A stretch of 41,098 nt of DNA, taken from the NCBI GenBank assembly GCA_903902895.1, contig CAIUWO010000435.1, positions 1 to 41,098 of the forward strand, written 5' to 3'. Positions 18,162-25,963 of the stretch are shown piece after piece (position 1 is the stretch's first letter; the number at the start of each line of letters is the position of its first letter). The position numbers were made by a program, and so were the translations under genes. This DNA is from Candidatus Hydrogenedentota bacterium (GTDB lineage Bacteria; Hydrogenedentota; Hydrogenedentia; Hydrogenedentales; CAITNO01). The notes beneath the pieces were generated by a model. That model was not told where the DNA came from, did not search any database, and saw nothing but the letters and a program-made list of their open reading frames with translations.

Positions 18162-19667
18162 ATGGCTGAAACGAAGGAAGACGGGAAGGGCGGCCTGAGC
18201 CGCAGGGACTTCATCACGGCGGCGGCTGGCGTGACCGTGGCGGCAGGCGCAGCCAAGCGGGCGGAGGCCGGTGTCTACAAGTCCATCCTGCCCTCGACGG
18301 TGCTTGGCGCGAATGAACTCATCCGCACGGGCCATATCGGTTTGGACTATTCCTGCCAATGCCGCGGGGGAGGCATTGACGAACTCATGTTCTCCATAAC
18401 GACGGAGCGCTTCCAGCCAATTATGCTGTGCGACACGCGCCGCTCCAATGTTGAAAAGCGCGTCAAGCCGATGTTCCGGGAGAAGACCGCCGACGCGGTG
18501 GTTGTGGATGATTTCCGCAGGGTCATCGAGAACAGGGATGTCGATGCTGTGGTGGTCGCCATGCAGGACCACTGGCACTGCCTGCCCGTGCTCTACGCGG
18601 CTGAGGCAAAGAAAGCCATCTACTGCCGAGTTCCCCTGTGCTCCACCCTTGCAGAGGCGCACGCCATGCGCAAGGCGATCAAAGACAACGGCGTGGTGTT
18701 CCAGGGCGGCACGGTCCAGCGCAGCGGAAAACATTTCCTAAAGGCCGTGGAAATGGTCCGGAACGGTTGCATCGGCAAGGTGGCCTGGATTGAAACCTTC
18801 TCTCTCGACAACACGTATATTAACGGCATCGGCATGGGCGAAACGGATGCCACGAAGTACACGGACAAGGGCCTCAACTGGGACATGGACCAGGGATGGG
18901 TCGAGCACAAGCCGTTCAACCTCAACCGCTGGATCAATTCCTGCATGTATCTGGACTACTCCGGCGGCAAGATTGCCGGTTGGGGCGCGCATCTGATGGA
19001 CATCGCCATGATGGCCATGGGGGATGACCGGCAACCCAATTCGGTGACGGCCGTCGGTGGCAAGTACCTCATGCAGGACAGCCGCACCACGCCCGACACG
19101 TTGGAGGTGCTCTACCGCTTCGACGACTTCATCCTGTCCTTCACCAACCGCGTGTGGAACCCGCTCACCTTTGACGGGAAGCAGCCGGACCACGGCATCG
19201 TCTTCTACGGCGAGCGCGGCATTCTCAGCGTCAACCGCCTCGGCCTCGACGTCTTCGCCTCGAAGCAGAACCAGACCGCCGACAAGGCGACCGTTACCGA
19301 GCACATTGATCCCGAAACGCCGGACCAGCAGGCCGCGCTCAACCTGCCGCACTGGCAGAACTTCGCCGACAGCATCCGCGGCATCGCGAAGCCCAACGCG
19401 CCCATCGACACACTGTTCAACACCACACGCATCTGCCTCATCGGCTCCTGCGCCTATGTGGCCGGCGCCCACTTCAATTCCGGTGCCAAGTTCGACGGCA
19501 CCAGCATGCCCGACGAGGCGCCCGCCTACGGTCAGACCACGCTGGACTGGGACGCCGAGACGCAGAAGTTCGCCGGCGGCAACGCCGAGACGGTGAAGAT
19601 CGCCAACAACTGGGCCTACCGCGAATACCAGAACGGCTGGAGCCTCAAGGCCCCGCACCACGCCTAA
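18162..19667 (+). CDS. Gfo/Idh/MocA-family paralogue (copy B) with degenerate cofactor-binding and EKP motifs
   Basis: TAT motif LSRRDFITAAAGVTVAAGAA; C-terminal half nearly identical to copy A; GLGGMG replaced by GLDYSCQCRGGG and CEKPLST replaced by CRVPLCS. Confidence 0.9.
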   Translation: MAETKEDGKGGLSRRDFITAAAGVTVAAGAAKRAEAGVYKSILPSTVLGANELIRTGHIGLDYSCQCRGGGIDELMFSITTERFQPIMLCDTRRSNVEKRVKPMFREKTADAVVVDDFRRVIENRDVDAVVVAMQDHWHCLPVLYAAEAKKAIYCRVPLCSTLAEAHAMRKAIKDNGVVFQGGTVQRSGKHFLKAVEMVRNGCIGKVAWIETFSLDNTYINGIGMGETDATKYTDKGLNWDMDQGWVEHKPFNLNRWINSCMYLDYSGGKIAGWGAHLMDIAMMAMGDDRQPNSVTAVGGKYLMQDSRTTPDTLEVLYRFDDFILSFTNRVWNPLTFDGKQPDHGIVFYGERGILSVNRLGLDVFASKQNQTADKATVTEHIDPETPDQQAALNLPHWQNFADSIRGIAKPNAPIDTLFNTTRICLIGSCAYVAGAHFNSGAKFDGTSMPDEAPAYGQTTLDWDAETQKFAGGNAETVKIANNWAYREYQNGWSLKAPHHA

Positions 19668-19688
19668 ACCCCAGACATAGACGATTCC

Positions 19689-21548
19689 CTACCCCGGGAA
19701 ATACATGGCCATCGCGAATTCCATCGCGAAGTCGGGGTCGTTGCTCAGTTCCACGTGCCGGGCCAGCCGCGCGATGACCTCGGCCCGCGCGCGGGCGCGG
19801 CGCGACAGGGCGCCCCACTTGGCGCCGGCGAGCGAGGCGTTGCCGATGTAGACGATGCGGTCGTGCGGCAGTTCGGGCGGCAGCAGGCCAATCCGCTGCG
19901 CGTTGTCGCGGCGGATGAAACTGCCGAAGCCCCCGGCCACCAGCACATGCCCAAGCTGATCGATTTCCAGCCCCGCCTGGCGCAGCAGGATGGCGATGCC
20001 CGCGCGGATCGCGCCGGCCGCCAGCTGCAGCTCGCGCACGTCGCGCTGGGTCAGGCTGACGCGGCGCGTGCCGTCGTCGGAAAGCACAAACTCCACCTCG
20101 CCGTCCGCGTCGCGCTGAAACCTTGCCGCCATGTCTGCCGGGATGTTTTCGGGCAGCGCCTCCGGCGCGGGCAGGCGCCCGTCGCAGCCGAGCGCCCCGC
20201 ACTTGAGCAGTTGGCCGCACAGATCAATGAGGCCGCTGCCGCACAGGCCCGCGGGCGCGCCGCCCCCGATGACGCCCAGCCGCACCCGCTCGTCGATGAC
20301 GACCTTCTCCACCGCCCCGGCCGTGGCGCGCATGCCGCAGGAAATGCGCGCGCCCTCGAACGCGGGGCCGGCCGCCGTGCTGGCCGCCCACAGCCGTCCG
20401 CCGTGGGAAAGCACGATTTCGCCGTTGGTGCCCACATCGACAAACAGCGTCGCGCCCGCGCGCTCGGGAAGCGCCGTGGCCAGCAGCCCGGCCACCGTGT
20501 CGCCGCCGACGAATCCGCCGATCACGGGGAACACGTAGGCCCGCGCCTCGGGATGAATGGCCAGCCCCAGCTCCGCGGCCGTCACCGAAAGGCCCCGGCC
20601 AAACACGGGGACGAAAGGAACCATGCTCAGCGGCGCGGGGTCAATGCCGCACAGCAGATGCTCCATGGTCGTGTTGCCCGAAAAAGCCGCCGTGTGCACC
20701 GCGCCCGGCGCGACACCCGCGCTGCGGCACAGCTCCGCGGCCATTTCCCCCGCGGCGGCCGTCACCGCGCCGCGCAGTTCCCGCAGTTCGCGCTCGCCCT
20801 GTACTGCGTGCGAAATCCGCGATATCACATCGTCGCCGTGCGCCGTCTGCGGGTTTATGCGCGACACCACCGCCTTTTCCGTGCCGTCCGACAGGTCTAG
20901 CAGCACGCCCGCGAGCGTGGTGGTGCCGATGTCAAAAGCCAGCGCATAACTGGGCGTGCGCGTTTCGCCGGGGTGGTAGTCCAGCATCGCGCCATCGCGC
21001 AGCAGCGCCCAGCCCTCATAGCCGCCGTCGCGCAGCGCCGCCACCGTGCGGTGCAGCGTCGCGGGCGACGCCTTTAGAACCCCGTCGCCGTTCCACGCGC
21101 CCGAGGCGCGCAGCGCCTCCTCAATGCGCACCAGGTCCGGCATGCCGTCCTCAAGCGTGGGGCGCCGCATGCGCACCCGCGCCTGGCGCACCTCCGGCTC
21201 CAGGTCGTGCACCGCGCCCGTGTCGTGGTCCGTGAGTATCTGGTGCCGTCCGCCGAACACCGACGATTCCGGCACGACCACCGTCATGTCGCGCGTCACC
21301 CGCTGGCGGCAGGCCAGCCGCCATCCCTGCGCCACCTCCGCCGCCGCAAAGGCCCTCTGCTCCGCGTCCACCGCCTCCGGCGCGTCGTTGACGCGCACCC
21401 GGCACTTGCCGCAGGTGCCCGTCCCGCCGCAGGGCATGTCCATGGCCGTGCCCGCGCGGCCCGCCGCCTCCACCAGCGACGTGCCCGCCAGCACGTCCAC
21501 CGTGCGGCCGCTCGGCTCAAACTTCACTTCAAAGCTTTGCTCGCCCAC
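19689..21548 (-). CDS. [2Fe-2S] ferredoxin-ASKHA protein (RACo/RamA-like corrinoid protein reductive activator, DUF4445)
   Basis: Cys motif CGGTGTCGKCRVRV...WRLACRQRV; ASKHA FDIGTTTLAGVLLDLSDG, NPQTAHGDDVISRI, FVDVGTNGEIVL, GGFGSFIRRDNAQRIGLLP. Likely GTG start at 21548 behind aaggagt. Confidence 0.88.
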   Translation of the reverse strand: MGEQSFEVKFEPSGRTVDVLAGTSLVEAAGRAGTAMDMPCGGTGTCGKCRVRVNDAPEAVDAEQRAFAAAEVAQGWRLACRQRVTRDMTVVVPESSVFGGRHQILTDHDTGAVHDLEPEVRQARVRMRRPTLEDGMPDLVRIEEALRASGAWNGDGVLKASPATLHRTVAALRDGGYEGWALLRDGAMLDYHPGETRTPSYALAFDIGTTTLAGVLLDLSDGTEKAVVSRINPQTAHGDDVISRISHAVQGERELRELRGAVTAAAGEMAAELCRSAGVAPGAVHTAAFSGNTTMEHLLCGIDPAPLSMVPFVPVFGRGLSVTAAELGLAIHPEARAYVFPVIGGFVGGDTVAGLLATALPERAGATLFVDVGTNGEIVLSHGGRLWAASTAAGPAFEGARISCGMRATAGAVEKVVIDERVRLGVIGGGAPAGLCGSGLIDLCGQLLKCGALGCDGRLPAPEALPENIPADMAARFQRDADGEVEFVLSDDGTRRVSLTQRDVRELQLAAGAIRAGIAILLRQAGLEIDQLGHVLVAGGFGSFIRRDNAQRIGLLPPELPHDRIVYIGNASLAGAKWGALSRRARARAEVIARLARHVELSNDPDFAMEFAMAMYFPG

Positions 21549-21583
21549 AAAAAGACTCCTTGGCGTCAGACTCAGACATGTGG

Positions 21584-21639
21584 GACAGCCGCCCTCGGCT
21601 GTCGGCCCAGAGTTTGACAGGCGGGGGCGCCTGTCAAAC
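21584..21639. repeat. Two tandem perfect hairpins upstream of the RACo-like gene
   Basis: gacagccg-ccct-cggctgtc (21584-21603) and gtttgacaggc-gggggc-gcctgtcaaac (21612-21639). Confidence 0.7.
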
Positions 21640-21789
21640 ATCTTTCTTGGCAGAACTTGGAACGCTTCACATTAACGCCCCACGGGCTGTCGGCGCAACA
21701 AGGAACAGGGGAGGGGACGGACATGAATGGTTGGCAGAAGAACTGCGGAACGCGGAAATTCTCGGCAGAAGCGCCGGAAATGCTTTAGG

Positions 21790-21920
21790 CCCCCCTTCGA
21801 AGGGGGTGACCGCCGAAAGGCGGTCGGGGGATGTTGCCTTCGGTCTTGCTCGCATCGTCCACATCCCCGCCAGAGGCGGACAAGCCCCGCCGCTACGCGG
21901 CTGCCCCCTTCAAAGGGGGA
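21790..21920. repeat. Palindromic intergenic repeat element bounded by CCCCCTTCGAAGGGGG / CCCCCTTCAAAGGGGG
   Basis: cccccttcgaaggggg (21791-21806), hairpin gaccgcc-gaaa-ggcggtc (21808-21825), closing cccccttcaaaggggg (21904-21919). Confidence 0.65.
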
Positions 21921-22038
21921 CTTGGGGAAGCGCACGATCAGGTCGTGGCGGAGTATGTCCCCAGCCGACGATTGTCCCCCCGCAGCCGGGCAAATTTGGA
22001 CACAACCATTACTGGGCAGAGAAATCGGAAGGACAGCA

Positions 22039-22257
22039 CTATACAGCCATGGGCACTTCCACAAACGCGGCCTCGCTGGAAGGGTCGGGAATGGGCTCGC
22101 CAGACTCGCGCATCAATTCGAGATGTCCCTCAACGGCTTCCCTAATGCCTTCCAAAGCCTCATCCAGCGTATTTCCGGCGCTGGTACAACCGGGCAGGTC
22201 AGGCACATAGACCGAGTAGTTCTCGGGGCCTTTTTCAACAATAACGAGGTACTTCAT
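22039..22257 (-). CDS. hicB: HicB-family antitoxin
   Basis: MKYLVIVEKGPENYSVYVPDLPGCTSAGNTLDEALEGIREAVEGHLELMRESGEPIPDPS. Confidence 0.9.
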   Translation of the reverse strand: MKYLVIVEKGPENYSVYVPDLPGCTSAGNTLDEALEGIREAVEGHLELMRESGEPIPDPSSEAAFVEVPMAV

Positions 22258-22463
22258 AGGGTGTCCTCCTTTCGGAGATCGGCTTGCTTTATTATACTTG
22301 CGTAGGTCTTGGGATGTAAGTCAAGACCCGGATTTCCTGGAACGGTCACGATTCCCGGTTTCTTGGGGTGGCGGTAGTGATGATGACTGCCCCGGGTGCG
22401 TACCAGTATCCAGCCATCTTCAAGAAGCATTCGCAGAACTTCCCGTACTTTGACGATCGGCAT
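22254..22463 (-). CDS. hicA: HicA-family toxin
   Basis: MPIVKVREVLRMLLEDGWILVRTRGSHHHYRHPKKPGIVTVPGNPGLDLHPKTYASIIKQA; 4-nt overlap with hicB. Confidence 0.9.
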   Translation of the reverse strand: MPIVKVREVLRMLLEDGWILVRTRGSHHHYRHPKKPGIVTVPGNPGLDLHPKTYASIIKQADLRKEDTL

Positions 22464-22594
22464 CGATTGATTGTCCTTTGTTCCATCTATCTATTGTAAC
22501 GCGAAGCCATCGAACAGGCAAGGCAATGAGATTTCGCAACTTGGTGGCGAGTCGCCGTTTCCGCTATCCTCCTTCCAACAGGAGGTCCACCATC

Positions 22595-23620
22595 ATGGCC
22601 GCAATTGACCCGCTTGCCCTTGCCCGTCTGCGCGACGAGGAGACGCGCCAGTCCACCACCTTCAACCTTGCCACGCGGGGCAAGACGATCGACCTGCCGC
22701 GCGGCAAACGGGTCATTGTCGCCGAGGGGACCGGGCCGGGCTACATCGCCAACCTGTGGATGACCTTCCCCGGCTGGTTCTGGCAGCACTGGAACCCGCC
22801 CGCGCCCATCAGCCAGACGATCCTGAAGACGCTTATCGTGCGCATCTACTGGGACGGCGCGGCCCAGCCCGCCGTGGAGTGCCCCGCCGCCGACTTCTTT
22901 GGCCTGGGCCTGTGCGAGGCGGCCAATTTCGCCTCGCAGTGTTTCGGCCTGTCCAGCGGCGGTTTCTTCTGCAAGTTTCCCATGCCCTTCCGCCGCGACT
23001 TCCGCATCATCCTGGAAAACACGGACGAGAAGATCGACACCTGCGTCTTCATGAACGTGCTCCACCAGCATGCGCCGATTCCCGACGACGCCGGCTATTT
23101 CCATGCCCAGTTTCACACCGGCCGCAACCCCGGACCCGAGCCCGTGCTGGTGTCCGAATTCCAGGGGCGCGGGCACTTCGCCGGGCTCACGCTGGCCATG
23201 CAGGGCGAGGACCGCGGCTACATGAGCCACCTTGAGGCCCCCGAATACATTTACATCGACGACGACTGGGAAACCCCGCGCATCACCGGCACGGGCCTGG
23301 AGGACTATTTCCTCGGCGGCTGGTATTTCCGCGAGGGCGTCTTTGCCGGACCCCACCACGGCGTGCCCGCCAAGGACGCGCTCAATGCGTCCATCGCCAT
23401 GTACCGCATCCACGACCGCGACGCCGTCCACTTCAAAAAACGGTTCAAGATGGCCTTTGTAAACCCCTGGGCACCGGAGCGGCTCAAGCCCTTTTCCTGG
23501 TCCTCCTGCGCCTTCGCCTATCTCGACACGCCCGAGGGCCAGAACCCGCCCCTGCCCAACCGCGCCCAGCTCCTGTGCTGGTACCGCATGAAGAACACGG
23601 ACCACCAGAGCATCCCGTGA
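22595..23620 (+). CDS. DUF2961-domain protein (GH172-like glycoside hydrolase)
   Basis: EGTGPGYIANLWMTFPG...LIVRIYWDGAAQPAVECPAADFFGLG...FCKFPMPFRRDFRIILEN...EYIYIDDDWETPRITGTGLEDYFLGGWYF; family-typical motifs. RBS AGGAGG upstream. Confidence 0.9.
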   Translation: MAAIDPLALARLRDEETRQSTTFNLATRGKTIDLPRGKRVIVAEGTGPGYIANLWMTFPGWFWQHWNPPAPISQTILKTLIVRIYWDGAAQPAVECPAADFFGLGLCEAANFASQCFGLSSGGFFCKFPMPFRRDFRIILENTDEKIDTCVFMNVLHQHAPIPDDAGYFHAQFHTGRNPGPEPVLVSEFQGRGHFAGLTLAMQGEDRGYMSHLEAPEYIYIDDDWETPRITGTGLEDYFLGGWYFREGVFAGPHHGVPAKDALNASIAMYRIHDRDAVHFKKRFKMAFVNPWAPERLKPFSWSSCAFAYLDTPEGQNPPLPNRAQLLCWYRMKNTDHQSIP

Positions 23621-23785
23621 GCCCGGGCCGGGGGAATAGCGGCAACGGACGGCGCTGTTAATAGTTAACTGGCGCGTGGGAAAGCGGCCCGGCCATTCTG
23701 GTATACTCCGCAGTTCCCCGTGCTGCGCCTCCTCGGGCGGGCCGGGGTTTGGCAGTTTTTTTCCACAGAGCGAGGTGCTTTCGTT

Positions 23786-25198
23786 GTGACGCAACTGTAT
23801 TGCGGTGTCGATTTTGGCACGACCAACACCAGCGTGGCCATGTCGGACGGCGTGTCCGCGCGCGTGCTGCACCTGGACGAGCACAACGACCCGGGCACCT
23901 CGCTGCCCTCGCTGCTGTACATCACGCGCGAGGGGGAGTCCATCGTGGGCCGTTCCGCGGCAAAGGCGTTCATCGAGCGCAACGTGGACCGCGAGGTCAT
24001 TCTCAAGCAGATCGACCTCGGCGTCGAGATCGAGGCCTATGTCGCCTCCGAGCCCGACAAGAGCGAGAGCTACCGTCCCGGCGCCGTCGATCCTGAGCGC
24101 CGCGAGTCGGTCCGGGCGCACGCCATGGTGGAGATTAACTCGCCGGGCCGCCTGTTCCAGTCGCTCAAGACGCTGCTGCGCCACCGCGGCTTCACGGGCA
24201 CCGAGGTGTTCGGCACCAACTACCAGATTGAGGAGCTGGTCTCGGTCATCCTGCGCCGCATCAAGGCCGCCGCGGACGAGGCCGCCGGCGAGCCCGTCGA
24301 GCGGGCCGTGTTCGGCCGGCCGGTGCGCTTCTCCAAGGACCCCGAAGAGGACCGCACCGCGGAGCAGCGCCTGCTCACGGCCGCCCATCTGGCCGGTTTC
24401 CGCGACGTGAATTTCTTTTACGAGCCCGTGGGCGCCTGCGTCGAGTATGCCGTGGCGTCCGACGAGCAGCAGCGGCTCATGGTTGTGGACATCGGCGGCG
24501 GCACCTGCGACGTGTGCATCATGGAGTTTGGCGGCGGCCACGGCCCGGCGCAGCGCCTTGCCGAGAGCCGCATTCTCGCCGTGTCCGGCGTGCCCGTGGC
24601 GGGCGATGCCATCGACCGCGAGATCATCCGCAGCAAGCTGTTCCCCGTCTTCGGCAGCCGCGCCCGCTACGGCCCGAACAAGCTGCCCATGCCCCAGTTC
24701 GTCTACAACCAAATCCTCGACTGGCAGAACCTGTACAAGCTGAACACCGAGGAGACGATCAACTGGCTGCTGGCCGCCGAATGCAGCAGCGACCACCCCG
24801 AGGGGCTGCGCGCGCTGCGCTTCCTCATCCAGCGCAACTTCGGCTACCCCATCGTGCGCGAGGTCGAGGCGGCCAAGAAAAGGCTGTCCCAAAGCATGGA
24901 GACGGAGATATCCCTGCATTACATGGACATTCATTTGGACGAGCGGCTGGAGCGGGGCGAGTTCTCGCACATCATCGAGGACCAGCTTCAGGTCATGCTG
25001 GGCACCATCGAGGAGGCCGAGTCGGCCGCCGGGCTGCGGCCCGACCAGCTCGACCTCGTGCTCACCACGGGCGGCACCAGCCTGATCCCGGCCATCCGCG
25101 ACATGCTGCACGAGCGCTACGGCCCCGACCGCGTCCAGCAGCGCGACACCTTTACCAGCGTCGCCACGGGGCTGGCCATCGTCGCGCAGTACGTGTAG
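23786..25198 (+). CDS. Hsp70 family protein, YegD-like
   Basis: YCGVDFGTTNTSVAMSDG (phosphate 1), MVVDIGGGTCDVCIMEF (phosphate 2), LTTGGTSLIPAIRDML (adenosine); lacks an obvious DnaK substrate-binding domain. GTG start inferred at 23786. Confidence 0.85.
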   Translation: MTQLYCGVDFGTTNTSVAMSDGVSARVLHLDEHNDPGTSLPSLLYITREGESIVGRSAAKAFIERNVDREVILKQIDLGVEIEAYVASEPDKSESYRPGAVDPERRESVRAHAMVEINSPGRLFQSLKTLLRHRGFTGTEVFGTNYQIEELVSVILRRIKAAADEAAGEPVERAVFGRPVRFSKDPEEDRTAEQRLLTAAHLAGFRDVNFFYEPVGACVEYAVASDEQQRLMVVDIGGGTCDVCIMEFGGGHGPAQRLAESRILAVSGVPVAGDAIDREIIRSKLFPVFGSRARYGPNKLPMPQFVYNQILDWQNLYKLNTEETINWLLAAECSSDHPEGLRALRFLIQRNFGYPIVREVEAAKKRLSQSMETEISLHYMDIHLDERLERGEFSHIIEDQLQVMLGTIEEAESAAGLRPDQLDLVLTTGGTSLIPAIRDMLHERYGPDRVQQRDTFTSVATGLAIVAQYV

Positions 25199-25261
25199 GC
25201 GGGCAATTGGGAATTGCGATGAAGGGGGCTTTGCCGTTGTTCTTGGGGCCCTTGCATGCAA

Positions 25262-25522
25262 TTATCGGCGGTACACTTCCCGTCTATGGCCCACTTCGAT
25301 TACGAGGACACGTAGAACGGCGTCCTGAATCTCATAAAGGATGCGGTAGTCGTCCACCCGGATGCGGTAAATGTCCTCCGTGCCGGAGAGCTTCCTGACG
25401 TCGGCCGGGCGCGGGGTGCTTGCCAGGGTGTCGATGGCGGGCTGCAGACGCCTGCGCACGTCCGCAGGCAGCTTCTTCATTGCGCGGAAGGCGTGCGGTG
25501 CCAATACGACCGTATAGGTCAT
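25262..25522 (-). CDS. RelE/ParE-family toxin
   Basis: MTYTVVLAPHAFRAMKKLPADVRRRLQPAIDTLASTPRPADVRKLSGTEDIYRIRVDDYRILYEIQDAVLRVLVIEVGHRREVYRR. Confidence 0.92.
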   Translation of the reverse strand: MTYTVVLAPHAFRAMKKLPADVRRRLQPAIDTLASTPRPADVRKLSGTEDIYRIRVDDYRILYEIQDAVLRVLVIEVGHRREVYRR

Positions 25523-25743
25523 TTCAGACCCAGTTCTCCCTTGGCATCCTTCCACAGGATGTCTTCCCCAGGCTCCTCCTTAATCCGCCGCACGGCATCC
25601 AGATCCATGAGGTCTTCCCATTCCTCAATGGACATGATCACGGCCACCTCCTTGCCGTCCTTGCTGAGCACAATCGGCGCGTGATCGCTGTTGACCCGCT
25701 GAATGGCATCGTCAAGGTTAAAGTCCTTCGTGGCCACGGTCAT
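25519..25743 (-). CDS. Phd/YefM-family antitoxin
   Basis: MTVATKDFNLDDAIQRVNSDHAPIVLSKDGKEVAVIMSIEEWEDLMDLDAVRRI; ATGA overlap with the toxin gene. Confidence 0.9.
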   Translation of the reverse strand: MTVATKDFNLDDAIQRVNSDHAPIVLSKDGKEVAVIMSIEEWEDLMDLDAVRRIKEEPGEDILWKDAKGELGLK

Positions 25744-25882
25744 CTCTCAATCTCCTGTGTGTCCCACGAATTGTACCCCATATTCAGCAACTGCTCAAGC
25801 GGCCGTCTCCGGCGGATATTCCCGAAGCGCCGCTTTTACAGGCGGGAACGGACCCGCCGAGGGCGCTGGGATTACGCGAAGC

Positions 25883-25950
25883 ATGGGAGTTATGGGAAAG
25901 AAGCCCCCGCTCCGCCCTCTCCCATCACTCCCATCATTCCCATGCTTCCC
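25883..25950. repeat. Inverted array of 9-bp-period short repeats: two ATGGGA-NNN units, spacer, three TCCCAT-NNN units
   Basis: ATGGGAGTT ATGGGAAAG ... TCCCATCAC TCCCATCAT TCCCATGCT TCCC; gaagcatgggagttatggga (25878-25897) pairs with tcccatcattcccatgcttc (25929-25948) at 18/20. Confidence 0.75.
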
Positions 25951-25963
25951 ACAATCTGCCGGC

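Noticed and set aside
22487-25261. 924-aa minus-strand ORF
   Set aside because: Antisense to the DUF2961 and Hsp70-like genes; low-complexity composition typical of antisense frames.
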